Assembly (NCBI GenBank): GCA_024207135.1 | Contig: CP042428.1 | Coordinates: 310,001-374,000, forward strand | DNA length: 64,000 bases | Source of the DNA: Arthrobacter sp. C2 | Lineage (GTDB): Bacteria; Actinomycetota; Actinomycetes; Actinomycetales; Micrococcaceae | Direction of reading: 5' to 3' | In this document: positions 18,956-27,204 of the stretch, piece by piece | Layout of the letters: each line of letters starts with the position of its first letter | Position numbering within the stretch: position 1 is the first letter of the stretch | Made by a program: the position numbers and the translations under genes | Notes under the pieces: model-generated | Database searches by the model: none | The model's input: the letters and a program-made list of their open reading frames with translations, nothing else | What the model was told of the DNA's origin: nothing

Positions 18956-19066
18956 GTGATGGGTACTGCACCTGAACTATAGCGTGGATCTTCGTTCCGA
19001 AGAACAAGTGCAAGATCCGCTGTCATTTTCATTCGGGTACTGCGGTGTCTTCCTTTCGGAAGACTC

Positions 19067-19112
19067 AAAGAAATATGGACCCCTCTTCCATGGAATTGAG
19101 GTCCATTTCTTC
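19067..19112 (-). terminator. Hairpin after the middle tRNA-Gly
   Basis: AAGAAATGGACC on the minus strand pairs with GGTCCATATTTCTT across an 18-19 base loop, with a two-base bulge; the 3' side is U-rich (ATTTCTTTG). It begins three bases after the tRNA-Gly at 19115-19187. It could be a partial terminator or an RNase processing signal inside the cluster. Confidence 0.6.
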
Positions 19113-19114
19113 AG

Positions 19115-19187
19115 AGTGGACAACGAGGTTCGAACTCGCGACCTCGACCTTGGCAAGGTCGCGCTCTACCAGCTGAGCTATGTCCAC
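19115..19187 (-). tRNA. tRNA-Gly (GCC), copy 2
   Basis: 73-nt tRNA with the same acceptor and loops as the other Gly copies, anticodon GCC in a CGACC/GGTCG stem. Discriminator T, no encoded CCA. It lies downstream of tRNA-Val copy 2. Confidence 0.97.
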
Positions 19188-19189
19188 GT

Positions 19190-19216
19190 GAAAAACCCAC
19201 GCACTAGGTGCGGGTT
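19190..19216 (-). terminator. Terminator-like hairpin between tRNA-Val and tRNA-Gly
   Basis: On the minus strand AACCCGCAC, a three-base loop and GTGCGTGGGTT form an imperfect stem followed by TTTTTC. It fills almost the whole gap between tRNA-Val copy 2 and tRNA-Gly copy 2. A true terminator here would split the cluster, so it may be partial. Confidence 0.6.
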
Positions 19217-19221
19217 CTTCG

Positions 19222-19293
19222 TGGGCGATACTGGGATCGAACCAGTGACCTCTTCCGTGTCAGGGAAGCGCGCTACCGCTGCGCCAATCGCCC
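19222..19293 (-). tRNA. tRNA-Val (GAC), copy 2
   Basis: 72-nt tRNA-Val with anticodon GAC, like the gene at 18884-18955. Discriminator A, CCA not encoded. Together with the following Gly gene it forms the upstream member of a duplicated Val-Gly unit. Confidence 0.97.
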
Positions 19294-19317
19294 ATACTGC
19301 TGCATTATCGTACTACG

Positions 19318-19388
19318 AGGTGGGGACGGGATTCGAACCCGCGTAAACGGCTTTGCAGGCCGGTGCCTCGCCTCTCGGCCACCCCACC
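19318..19388 (-). tRNA. tRNA-Cys (GCA)
   Basis: 71-nt cloverleaf with GGTGGGG acceptor and anticodon GCA in the loop CTGCAAA. The first pair of the anticodon stem would be C27-U43, which is a mismatch; the other four pairs are sound. Discriminator T, no encoded CCA. It is the second gene of the cluster in transcription order. Confidence 0.95.
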
Positions 19389-19449
19389 ATAACCAATCGG
19401 GATAACCCGTTCAGTTTGATCGGCAAGCCGATCCGGTGAATCAAATGCG

Positions 19450-19522
19450 AGTGGACAACGAGGTTCGAACTCGCGACCTCGACCTTGGCAAGGTCGCGCT
19501 CTACCAGCTGAGCTATGTCCAC
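19450..19522 (-). tRNA. tRNA-Gly (GCC), copy 3
   Basis: 73-nt tRNA-Gly with anticodon GCC in the CGACC/GGTCG stem; discriminator T, no encoded CCA. It is the first gene of the six-gene cluster in transcription order (Gly-Cys-Val-Gly-Val-Gly). Confidence 0.97.
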
Positions 19523-19588
19523 ATGAAAGAAGCGCAATCCGCCTGGAATGTTTCCGTTCCGTTTGGCTGCGTTCCAACGAGTAAAAAC

Positions 19589-19616
19589 TCTATACGACGT
19601 TTCCCTAAAGTTCCAA
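19589..19616 (-). promoter_or_regulatory. Probable promoter of the tRNA cluster
   Basis: On the minus strand TTGGAA (19611-19616) and TATAGA (19589-19594) are separated by 16 bases, close to the vegetative sigma consensus. Transcription would start near 19582, about 60 bases before the first tRNA-Gly. The stretch 19523-19733 holds no gene. Confidence 0.5.
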
Positions 19617-19733
19617 ATCGGTGCATTCCAGGCCCGACTTTTAGCGAAGATCCTTGTGATCCCGGGGTTTCGGACTGGCCCGAAAAAGCCGGCAACCGAC
19701 GAAACGTCGTCGGAGCGTGGAAAAATCTTTCTT

Positions 19734-20585
19734 ATGACTTCCCCAGCGCTGGCCCAGCAAACGGATTTTGGCCGCATGTATGCCAGAAAAATCGGCGACC
19801 TTCCGGAGGTTCCCTCCATCACGACCGTCATCGGACAGGAAAAAATGAGCCTGGATGGTTGGATAGGTCACATGGCTGCCACCGCCGTGGTGCAGGACCC
19901 CCGGCTGGGGGAGGCCGTCGGCAACTCCGCCAAGCTCAAGGCCCTGGCACGTCAGGCTTCCAATGCCGCCGCCGACTACCGGGATGGTGCCGCGGCCCGC
20001 GGCGACCGCGTTCACCAGTACTGCGAACAGATCGCCCTGCGGGCCATGGGCAAGCCGCACCAGGCGGCCGAGGCGCGCGAAGCCTTGTCGGCCAACGGCG
20101 AGGAGGGCTTCGCCGGCCGCTTCGACGACTGGTGGGACACCTACCAGGTGCAGCCCCTGGCCGCGGAAGTCACCGTGTGGAACTCCAGCGTCGGCTACGC
20201 CGGCACCCTTGACCTGGTCGCCACCATCGGCGGGCGGCTGTGCCTGATCGACTACAAGACCCGGGGCACCGGCCGGGACGGGCGGGTCAAGCCGCTGGAT
20301 CCGAAGGTCATCATGCAGCTGGCGGCCGGCGCCAAGGCCGAGGAAATGGTCGTTGATCCCGCCGCCGGGACCTGGGAACCGTGGAAATACTCACAGGACC
20401 CCATGCTCTTGGGGGTGGCCATTGGCCAGACCGAGGTGCAGACGGTGATGGCCAATCCGGAGGTCCTGCCCGCGTACTGGTCGAAGTTCTGGTCCTTGCG
20501 ACAGGTCTGGGGAGCCACGCAAAAAGTCAGCAATGCCGGGATCGCGCTGCACGAAGTGGGCCCGCCCCCGCCGTCTGTGAAGTAG
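19734..20585 (+). CDS. PD-(D/E)XK nuclease-superfamily protein, function unknown
   Basis: A 283-residue protein from the ATG at 19734. It shows a RecB/Cas4-type nuclease core: ARGDRVHQYCE (RGxxxH motif, H94), E145 in AAEVTVW, D160 in GTLDLVA, and D173-Y-K175 in LIDYKTR. These are the usual metal- and phosphate-binding residues of PD-(D/E)XK exonucleases. There is no helicase or CRISPR gene nearby. Weak upstream GGAAAA is the only ribosome binding site. It precedes def by 119 bases; a role in DNA processing is inferred, not shown. Confidence 0.75.
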   Translation: MTSPALAQQTDFGRMYARKIGDLPEVPSITTVIGQEKMSLDGWIGHMAATAVVQDPRLGEAVGNSAKLKALARQASNAAADYRDGAAARGDRVHQYCEQIALRAMGKPHQAAEAREALSANGEEGFAGRFDDWWDTYQVQPLAAEVTVWNSSVGYAGTLDLVATIGGRLCLIDYKTRGTGRDGRVKPLDPKVIMQLAAGAKAEEMVVDPAAGTWEPWKYSQDPMLLGVAIGQTEVQTVMANPEVLPAYWSKFWSLRQVWGATQKVSNAGIALHEVGPPPPSVK

Positions 20586-20704
20586 CGCTGTCGGTAGACT
20601 GTTCAGCGGGGGACCGGCGCGCACCTTTTGGATTCGGTCGCGCACGCCCCAACCATCCACAGCACATTGCCGGAACCCCGCCGGCCGAAGGGAGATGCGA
20701 CCGC

Positions 20705-21280
20705 ATGGCCGTCTTAGGCATTCGCATTGTTGGCGACCCGATCCTCAGGACCCGCGCAGACGAGGTCACCGAATTCGGGCCGGAGTTGCGCAAGCTCGTG
20801 GCAGACATGGACGAAACCATGGAAAACGTCGAAGGTGCCGGCCTCGCCGCACCCCAGGTCGGCGTCTCTCTGCGGGTCTTCACCTACCAGATCGCCGGAA
20901 AGCGCGGGCACATGGTCAATCCGGTGCTTGAGCTCGGCGAGGACTTCCAGGACGACGTGGTCGAGGGCTGCCTGTCGATCCCGGGCCTGGGCTACCCGGT
21001 GCGCCGCCGCCAATGGACCCGCGCCACCGGGGCCGACGTGGACGGAAACCCCGTGGTCGTGGAGGGCGAGGGATTCCTGGCCCGCTGCCTGCAGCACGAG
21101 ACCGACCACCTGGACGGAATCCTGTACATCGACCGGCTTGAGGGCGAGCTGAAGAAGGACGCCTTCCGCAAGCTTCGCGACTCCAACTACAACCAGGTCG
21201 CGGCAAGCACCGTGACCAAGCGCAGCTCGGCCCTGGGTTCCAGCTTCGGCGCCGGCGCAAGCTTCGGGGGACAGGCATGA
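20705..21280 (+). CDS. def: Peptide deformylase
   Basis: Removes the formyl group from the N-terminal methionine of nascent proteins. The protein has 191 residues and all three motifs: GAGLAAPQ at 44-51, EGCLS at 87-91 with metal ligand C89, and HETDHLDG with ligands H131 and H135 and catalytic E132. A 35-residue Ser/Gly/Ala-rich tail follows the core. AAGGGAG precedes the ATG. The stop codon overlaps the fmt start by four bases; the pair controls formylation and deformylation of the initiator methionine. Confidence 0.96.
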   Translation: MAVLGIRIVGDPILRTRADEVTEFGPELRKLVADMDETMENVEGAGLAAPQVGVSLRVFTYQIAGKRGHMVNPVLELGEDFQDDVVEGCLSIPGLGYPVRRRQWTRATGADVDGNPVVVEGEGFLARCLQHETDHLDGILYIDRLEGELKKDAFRKLRDSNYNQVAASTVTKRSSALGSSFGAGASFGGQA

Positions 21281-22215
21281 GGGTCCTGTTCGCCGGCACC
21301 CCGCAGGTCGCCGTGGCCTCCCTTGACCAGCTGGTGAAGGACGGCTTCGACGTCGTTGCAGTGCTCACCCGCGAGGACGCCCCGGTGGGGCGCAAGCGCG
21401 TGCTGACCCCATCCCCGGTCGCGGCCCGCGCCGCCGAGCTGGGCATCGAGATCATCCACGCCAACCGTATTGACGAGACAACCCAGCAGCGCATCGCCGC
21501 GCTGGAGGCCGACATCGCCGCGATCGTGGCCTATGGCGGGCTGGTCCCCGAAAAGGCGCTGGGCATCCCCCGCCTGGGCTGGGTCAACCTCCACTTTTCG
21601 CTGCTCCCGGCCTGGCGCGGAGCCGCCCCGGTGCAGCACTCGATCATGGCCGGGGACGACATCACCGGAGCCGTGACCTTCCAGCTCGAAAAGGGCCTGG
21701 ACACCGGCCCGGTCTTTGGCACGTTGACCGAGGCCATCGACCCCGCCGACACCGCCGGGGACCTGCTTGGCAGGCTCGCGGTCTCCGGATCGGTGCTGCT
21801 GTCCCAGACGCTCTCGGGCCTGGACAGCGGAGCCGTGGTGGGCGTGCCGCAGCGGGGCGAATCCAGCTACGCGCACAAGCTCACCCTGGTTGACGGCAAG
21901 ATCGACTGGAGCGCCCCGGCGCTGGCGATCCGCCGGCGGATCAACGGCACCACCCCCGATCCCGGCGCCTGGACCGAGCTGGACGGGCAGCGGTTCAAGA
22001 TCGGCCCGGTCTCCCCGGCCGCCGACGCTGACTCCCTGACGCCCGGCCAGGTGCAGATCACGGGCGGCAAGCAGCCGCGTGTCGTGGTGGGCACCGGATC
22101 GCACGGCGTGGAACTGGCCCTGGTGCAACCACCGGGCAAGAAAATGATGAATGCAGCAGATTGGGCGCGAGGCATTCTCGCGTCCGGAACCGTGGATGAG
22201 GTGAAATTCGCATGA
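21277..22215 (+). CDS. fmt: Methionyl-tRNA formyltransferase
   Basis: Transfers a formyl group from 10-formyl-THF to initiator Met-tRNA. The 312-residue protein has the N-terminal transformylase domain with N104 and H106 in the VNLHFSLLPAWRG motif and D142 in GLDTG, and a C-terminal OB-like domain (about 205-310). ATGA overlaps link it to def upstream and rsmB downstream, so the three are translationally coupled. Confidence 0.96.
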   Translation: MRVLFAGTPQVAVASLDQLVKDGFDVVAVLTREDAPVGRKRVLTPSPVAARAAELGIEIIHANRIDETTQQRIAALEADIAAIVAYGGLVPEKALGIPRLGWVNLHFSLLPAWRGAAPVQHSIMAGDDITGAVTFQLEKGLDTGPVFGTLTEAIDPADTAGDLLGRLAVSGSVLLSQTLSGLDSGAVVGVPQRGESSYAHKLTLVDGKIDWSAPALAIRRRINGTTPDPGAWTELDGQRFKIGPVSPAADADSLTPGQVQITGGKQPRVVVGTGSHGVELALVQPPGKKMMNAADWARGILASGTVDEVKFA

Positions 22216-23765
22216 GCGAATTCGGGCAGGGACGTTCCGACCGTCCGCGACGCAACGAAACCAATCGCGGCGGTGGCCAGGAGCGCCGTGACGATGCCGG
22301 GCGCACCCGCAACCGCGGGGGAACCGGGCCACGCAAGTTCAGCGCCTCCGCGCCCTCGGCCCGCAACCGCCGTGCCGACCAGGCCCGGCTGACCGCCTTC
22401 GAGGTGCTGCGCGCCGTGGCAGAACACGACGCCTACGCCAACCTGGTGCTCCCGGCCCGGATCCGCGAGCACCACCTGGACCGCCGCGATGCCGGATTCG
22501 CCACCGAACTGACCTACGGCGCGCTGCGCGGACAGGGCCTGTACGACGCGATCCTGGCCCGCTGCGTCGACCGCCCGCTGGACGAGCTGGACCCCGCCGT
22601 GCTGGACGCGCTGCGCCTGGGAGCCCACCAGCTGCTGGCCATGCGCGTGCCCAACCACGCGGCCCTCGACGAAACCGTCTCCCTGGCCCGCATGGTCATT
22701 GGCGCCGGCGCCTCCGGGCTGATCAACGCGGTGCTGCGCAAGGTCTCGCTCAAGGACCTGGAGACCTGGAGCGAGGAGCTGGTCGCCGGGATCGCCGACG
22801 AAAACGCCGCTGCCGCGCTGGTCCACTCGCACCCCGAATGGATCGTGCGGGCGCTGCGCCAGGCGCTGGTCGCCCACGGACGCGACGCCTCCGAGATCAC
22901 CGAGCTGCTTGTCGCCGACAACCTGGCCCCCGTGGTGAACCTGGTGGCCCTGCCCGGCATCGGCTCGCTGGACGAGGCGCTGGACGCCGGCGCTGAACCC
23001 GGAACACTGGTGGCCGATTCGGCCTACTACCAGGGCGGGGACATCGCCCGCCTGGGCTCCGTGCGCGAAGGAAGCACCCGCGTGCAGGACGCCGGCTCGC
23101 AATTGGTCGCCCGGGCCCTGGCCCAGGTTCCGCTGCCCGAGGACGGGGAAGACACCTACTGGCTGGATTTGTGCGCCGGCCCCGGCGGCAAGGCCGCGCT
23201 GCTGGCCGCACTGGCCGCCGGGCACGGAGCGAAGCTCACCGCCAACGAACCGGCCCAGCACCGTGCCGAACTGGTTTCCAAGGCCCTGGTGGCGATCGAC
23301 CCCGACACATGGATGATCTCGGTCCGTGACGGACGGGAATACGGCGAGGCCGAATACTCCGGTGGATACGATCGGGTCATGGTCGATGCGCCATGCTCGG
23401 GCCTTGGCGCGCTGCGCCGCCGCCCCGAATCGCGTTGGCGCAAGACCCCGAAGGACGTTGCCGAACTCACCGTACTGCAGGGCGAGCTGCTCGATGCGGC
23501 GCTTTCCGCCGTGCGCGTGGGCGGGGTGGTCGCCTACGTGACCTGCTCGCCGCACCCGGCCGAGACCGTGGCCGTGGTCGATGACCTGCTGTCCCGGAAC
23601 AAGAACGCGAAGCTGCTGGACACCGGGGCCGCGCTCGAATCCGCCGCATTGCCGGGATTGGCCTCCGCGGCGCGTCCCGTGGGCGAAGGCAGCACCATCC
23701 AGCTGTGGCCGCACATCCACCGCACCGATGCCATGTTCATGGCGCTGTTCACCCGCACCGCCTAG
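22212..23765 (+). CDS. rsmB: 16S rRNA m5C967 methyltransferase RsmB-like
   Basis: A 517-residue RNA (cytosine-5) methyltransferase of the NOL1/NOP2/Sun type. An Arg/Gly/Asn-rich leader of ~55 residues precedes a NusB-like RNA-binding domain (about 60-200). The SAM domain follows with [13 protein letters not shown] (motif I), [16 protein letters not shown] (motif IV, with one catalytic cysteine) and [10 protein letters not shown] (motif VI, with the second cysteine). The gene overlaps fmt by four bases, which matches the usual fmt-rsmB order. Confidence 0.95.
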   Translation: MSEFGQGRSDRPRRNETNRGGGQERRDDAGRTRNRGGTGPRKFSASAPSARNRRADQARLTAFEVLRAVAEHDAYANLVLPARIREHHLDRRDAGFATELTYGALRGQGLYDAILARCVDRPLDELDPAVLDALRLGAHQLLAMRVPNHAALDETVSLARMVIGAGASGLINAVLRKVSLKDLETWSEELVAGIADENAAAALVHSHPEWIVRALRQALVAHGRDASEITELLVADNLAPVVNLVALPGIGSLDEALDAGAEPGTLVADSAYYQGGDIARLGSVREGSTRVQDAGSQLVARALAQVPLPEDGEDTYWLDLCAGPGGKAALLAALAAGHGAKLTANEPAQHRAELVSKALVAIDPDTWMISVRDGREYGEAEYSGGYDRVMVDAPCSGLGALRRRPESRWRKTPKDVAELTVLQGELLDAALSAVRVGGVVAYVTCSPHPAETVAVVDDLLSRNKNAKLLDTGAALESAALPGLASAARPVGEGSTIQLWPHIHRTDAMFMALFTRTA

Positions 23766-23812
23766 CCACCCGGCGCACCGCCGCCGCGCCCCGACAGGAG
23801 CCAGAAAAGCAC

Positions 23813-24484
23813 ATGCGTACCTGCCAGATCAACCCGTCGATCCTTTCCGCGGACTTCACCAACCTGGAGCGCGAACTCACCCGGATCCACACCGCCGATG
23901 CGGTGCACGTGGATGTCATGGACAACCACTTCGTGCCCAACCTGACCATTGGCCTGCCGGTGGTGGCGCGGCTGGCCGAGGTCAGCGAGCTGCCGCTGGA
24001 TGTGCACCTGATGATCAGCGACGTGGACCGCTGGGGACCGGGCTACGCCGAGGCCGGTGCGGCCTCGGTGACCTTCCACGCCGAGGCCTCCGCCGCGCCG
24101 GTCAAGCTGGCCCGGGACCTGCGGGCCGCCGGTTCGCGCTCCGCCATGGCGCTGCGCCCGGCCACCCCCATCGAGCCGTACCTGGACATGCTCCCGGAGC
24201 TGGACATGGTGCTGCTGATGACCGTGGAGCCCGGATTCGGCGGCCAGGCGTTCCTGGACCTGGTCCTGCCCAAGATCCGCCGGGCGCGCAAGGCCATTGA
24301 CGGCACCGGGCTGCCGATCGCCCTGCAGGTCGACGGCGGGGTCACCCGCGAAACGATCCTGCGTGCGGCCGAGGCCGGGGCCGACGTCTTCGTGGCCGGA
24401 TCCTCGGTGTACGGAACGGCGGATCCCGCCGAGGCAGTGGTCACATTACGAAACCTCGCAGCCGCCACACCGGTTTCCATGTAA
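23813..24484 (+). CDS. rpe: Ribulose-phosphate 3-epimerase
   Basis: Interconverts ribulose-5-phosphate and xylulose-5-phosphate in the pentose phosphate pathway. TIM-barrel protein of 223 residues with the motifs [25 protein letters not shown] (metal ligands), HLMI and [10 protein letters not shown], and the late VDGGV strand. One difference from the usual VMDGHFVPN is Asn for Gly. AGGAG lies 12 bases before the ATG. It follows rsmB after 47 bases and supplies the pentose phosphate substrate later used by ribBA, although a riboswitch separates the two units. Confidence 0.95.
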   Translation: MRTCQINPSILSADFTNLERELTRIHTADAVHVDVMDNHFVPNLTIGLPVVARLAEVSELPLDVHLMISDVDRWGPGYAEAGAASVTFHAEASAAPVKLARDLRAAGSRSAMALRPATPIEPYLDMLPELDMVLLMTVEPGFGGQAFLDLVLPKIRRARKAIDGTGLPIALQVDGGVTRETILRAAEAGADVFVAGSSVYGTADPAEAVVTLRNLAAATPVSM

Positions 24485-24506
24485 TACTAAGAGCTACAAC
24501 TACACA

Positions 24507-24650
24507 ACGTGCTCCGGGGTCGGTGTAAGTCCGAACCGGCGGTTATAGTCCGCGACCCAAGCTACAGGGAATTCCTTGGAATTCCCGAAACTTGGTTGAA
24601 CTGGTGAAATTCCGGTACCGACAGTTAAAGTCTGGATGGGAGAAGCACGT
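24507..24650 (+). promoter_or_regulatory. FMN riboswitch (RFN element)
   Basis: The closing stem ACGTGCTCC ... GGGAGAAGCACGT encloses the conserved RFN blocks GGGTCGGTG, TCCGAACCGGCGGT, AGTCCGCGACCC, TGGTGAAATTCCGGTACCG and AGTTAAAGTCTGGATGGG. It lies between rpe and pnuX and so controls the whole riboflavin unit. FMN binding is expected to reduce expression. The predicted expression platform follows as a separate entry. Confidence 0.98.
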
Positions 24651-24660
24651 ACACGCAAAA

Positions 24661-24734
24661 CCTGCGCCCTCGTCGGTGCGCAAGGGCAGGACCAGGGAAA
24701 CCCCAACGTTTTCCCAGGAAACCGCGGCCCTTGC
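24661..24734 (+). promoter_or_regulatory. Expression platform downstream of the FMN riboswitch
   Basis: Two competing hairpins can be drawn. In one, CCTGCGCCCT (24661-24670) pairs with AGGGCAGG (24683-24690). In the other, GCAAGGGC (24680-24687) pairs with GCCCTTGC (24727-24734) across an inner GGGAAA/TTTCCC stem. The shared segment means only one can form at a time. No clear U-run follows, so the switch may act on translation or through Rho rather than by intrinsic termination. Confidence 0.55.
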
Positions 24735-24806
24735 CCAACGGCTCGGCCATGAAGGTGGAACCGTCGTATAGAACCCCCGGAGCCATCGCGGCTTGACAGG
24801 AGGACG

Positions 24807-25508
24807 ATGGATTTTCTGCGGTGGCTCATTGAAGCTTTCAATTCTTACATCACGGTGGGCAGCAGCGCGCTGCTTGTCCGCGAAGTGGTGGGCAACGTCT
24901 TCGGACTTGCTTCCGCCCTGGGCGGCATCCGCCGCAAGGTCTGGGCCTGGCCGGTGGGCATCATCGGCAACGTGCTGCTGCTGACGGTATTCCTCGGCAG
25001 CATCTTCGGCCACGACCAGACGGCAAACCTGCTGGGCCAGGCCGGACGCCAAATCATGTTCATCGCCGTGTCCTTCTACGGCTGGCAGCGCTGGAAGTCG
25101 AGCCGGGATTCCGGCGGCAGCGCCGTCACCCCGCGCTGGGCCACCGGCACCGAACGCATCTCCCTGGCCGTGGTCATGGTCGTCGGCACCGTGGCGCTGA
25201 CCCCCATCTTCGGGGCCCTGGGATCCTACGAACCGGTGTGGGCAGATGCCTGGACCTTCGTCGGATCGCTCCTGGCCACCTACGGCATGGCCAAGGGCCT
25301 GGTCGAGTTCTGGCTGATCTGGGTCATCGTCGACGTGGTCGGGGTGCCGCTGCTATTCAGCGCCGGTTACTACGCCAGCGCCTTCATGTACCTGTTCTAC
25401 GGCTGCTTCACGCTGGTCGGGTTCTTCATCTGGTGGAAGGCCAAGAACGACTCCAAGCCCAGCATCGAAACCGAAATGCCCGATCCCACGGTGAAGGTGA
25501 ATCCCTGA
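24807..25508 (+). CDS. pnuX: PnuC-family transporter, probable riboflavin importer PnuX
   Basis: Membrane protein of 233 residues with about seven helices and the PnuC fold, recognisable from WAWPVGIIGNVLLL and FWLIWVIVDVVGVPLLF. Family members import nicotinamide riboside (PnuC), riboflavin (PnuX) or thiamine (PnuT) by facilitated diffusion. Its place directly under an FMN riboswitch and in front of ribD argues for riboflavin. GACAGGAGG precedes the ATG by a few bases. The stop codon shares one base with the ribD start. A nicotinamide riboside substrate is the main alternative. Confidence 0.88.
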   Translation: MDFLRWLIEAFNSYITVGSSALLVREVVGNVFGLASALGGIRRKVWAWPVGIIGNVLLLTVFLGSIFGHDQTANLLGQAGRQIMFIAVSFYGWQRWKSSRDSGGSAVTPRWATGTERISLAVVMVVGTVALTPIFGALGSYEPVWADAWTFVGSLLATYGMAKGLVEFWLIWVIVDVVGVPLLFSAGYYASAFMYLFYGCFTLVGFFIWWKAKNDSKPSIETEMPDPTVKVNP

Positions 25509-26560
25509 TGGAACCCTCACGCGCAACCGCAGCCATGCGGCTTTCCCTGGAGCTGGCCCGCCGCGGCACCCGGGGTGCGAACCCGCTGGTCGGCGCCGTC
25601 ATCGTCGATGCCGAGGGCACGATCCTGGCCACCGGCTACCACCGGGGCGCAGGCACCCCGCACGCCGAGGCCGACGCCCTGAACCGCCTGGGTCCCCTCG
25701 ACCCGGCCGCGGCACGAGCCGCCACCATGGTGGTGACCCTCGAACCGTGCAACCACACCGGCCGCACCGGGCCCTGCTCACGGGCCATCGTCGATGCCGG
25801 CATCGGCAACGTCGTCTTCGCCGTCACCGACGGCGGCAAGGATTCCGGCGGGGGAGCGGCAACGCTGCGCGCGGCCGGGGTCGAGGTCAGCCAGGGGCTG
25901 CTGGAAACCGAAGCCACCGAGCTGAACCACCGGTGGTTCGCCGCCCGGGCCGAGCAACGGCCCTTCACCACCTTGCACCTGGCCCAGACGCTGGACGGCC
26001 GGATCGCCGCGGCGGACGGAACCAGCCAATGGATCACCTCCCCGCGCTCGCTGCTGCACGCCCACGAGGTGCGCGCCCGCGTCGGCGCCATCGTGGTGGG
26101 CACCGGCACCGTGCTTGCCGACAATCCGCGCCTCAACGCCCGCAACGAACACGGCGAACCCTTCGAGCACCAGCCCCGGCGCATCGTCATGGGCCTGCGC
26201 GACATCCCCGCCGACGCGGCACTGAAGGCCGACGGGAACTGGGAACAGGTCCGCACCCGCGACCCGCACCAGGTCCTGGCGCTGGTTGCCTCCCGCGGCA
26301 TCGACCACGTGCTGCTCGAAGGCGGGGCCTCGATCGCCACCGCATTCCTGGCAGCCGACCTGGTCGATGAGATCTTCCTCTACCAGGCACCCATCTTTCT
26401 GGGCGCGGGCCGCGGCTCCGTCGGGGAGCTGGGCATCGAGACCCTCTCGGCCGCCCGGGCCTTCCGCCTCGATCCCGTCGACGGCGAGGCCGTGCGCATC
26501 CTGGGCCCCGACACCCTTACCCACTTTGAACCCATGCCAACGGGCACCGGCACACTCTAA
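25508..26560 (+). CDS. ribD: Bifunctional riboflavin deaminase/reductase
   Basis: Carries out the deamination and reduction steps that follow GTP cyclohydrolase II. Residues 1-140 form the zinc deaminase domain with HAEAD (H52, E54) and PCNHTGRTGPC (C81, C90). Residues about 150-345 form the reductase, with TLHLAQTLDGRIA, VGTGTVLADNP and LLEGGASIATAFL. At 350 residues it is full length. It shares one base with pnuX and is followed by ribE after 11 bases. Confidence 0.96.
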   Translation: MEPSRATAAMRLSLELARRGTRGANPLVGAVIVDAEGTILATGYHRGAGTPHAEADALNRLGPLDPAAARAATMVVTLEPCNHTGRTGPCSRAIVDAGIGNVVFAVTDGGKDSGGGAATLRAAGVEVSQGLLETEATELNHRWFAARAEQRPFTTLHLAQTLDGRIAAADGTSQWITSPRSLLHAHEVRARVGAIVVGTGTVLADNPRLNARNEHGEPFEHQPRRIVMGLRDIPADAALKADGNWEQVRTRDPHQVLALVASRGIDHVLLEGGASIATAFLAADLVDEIFLYQAPIFLGAGRGSVGELGIETLSAARAFRLDPVDGEAVRILGPDTLTHFEPMPTGTGTL

Positions 26561-26571
26561 GGAACCAACAC

Positions 26572-27204
26572 ATGTTCACCGGAATCATCAGCGGCATGGG
26601 CCGCATCGAAGCCATTGAATCCTCCCCGGAAACCGACTCGGTCATCCTGCGCATCAGTGCGCCGAACCACACCGATGACCTGGAACTGGGCGGGTCCATC
26701 GCCGTCAACGGCGTCTGCCTGACCGCAACCTCCATCGCCGGGGACACCCTGTCCCTGGACGTCATGGGCGAGACCCTGCGCCACACCACCATCGGCGCCC
26801 TGGCCCGGGGCGAGGGCATCAACCTGGAACGCTGCGTGCAGGCCGGCGGGCGGCTGGACGGCCACGTCGTCCAGGGCCACGTCGACGGCGTCGGGCACCT
26901 GCTCGAGCACGAGTCCCTCGGGGCCTGGGACCGCTTCCGCTTCTCCATCCCCTTCGAATTGGCCCGGTACGTGGCCAAGAAGGGTTCCATCGCCATCGAC
27001 GGCATCTCGTTGACCGTCACCGAGGTCTCGGAGGCCCGCGAGAACCAGCAGTGGTTCGAGGTCGGGATCATCCCCACGACCCTGCGCGAAACCACCCTGG
27101 GCCAACGCGTGCCCGGTTCGGCGGTCAACCTCGAGGTCGACGTCATGGCCAAGTACGCAGAGCGCCTGGCCTCCTTCAACACCACCGAAAGCAGCGCATC
27201 ATGA
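26572..27204 (+). CDS. ribE: Riboflavin synthase alpha subunit
   Basis: Dismutates two 6,7-dimethyl-8-ribityllumazine molecules to riboflavin. The 210-residue protein begins with the invariant MFTGII and has two lumazine-binding repeats (about 1-97 and 98-195), each with a GxxxxNGxCLT- or DGISLTV-type motif; GHVDGVG is also conserved. The stop codon overlaps the ribBA start by four bases. Confidence 0.96.
   Translation: MFTGIISGMGRIEAIESSPETDSVILRISAPNHTDDLELGGSIAVNGVCLTATSIAGDTLSLDVMGETLRHTTIGALARGEGINLERCVQAGGRLDGHVVQGHVDGVGHLLEHESLGAWDRFRFSIPFELARYVAKKGSIAIDGISLTVTEVSEARENQQWFEVGIIPTTLRETTLGQRVPGSAVNLEVDVMAKYAERLASFNTTESSAS

Noticed and set aside
18775-19522. tRNA cluster as a site for an integrated element
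   Set aside because: No integrase, att repeat or element boundary is visible on either side.
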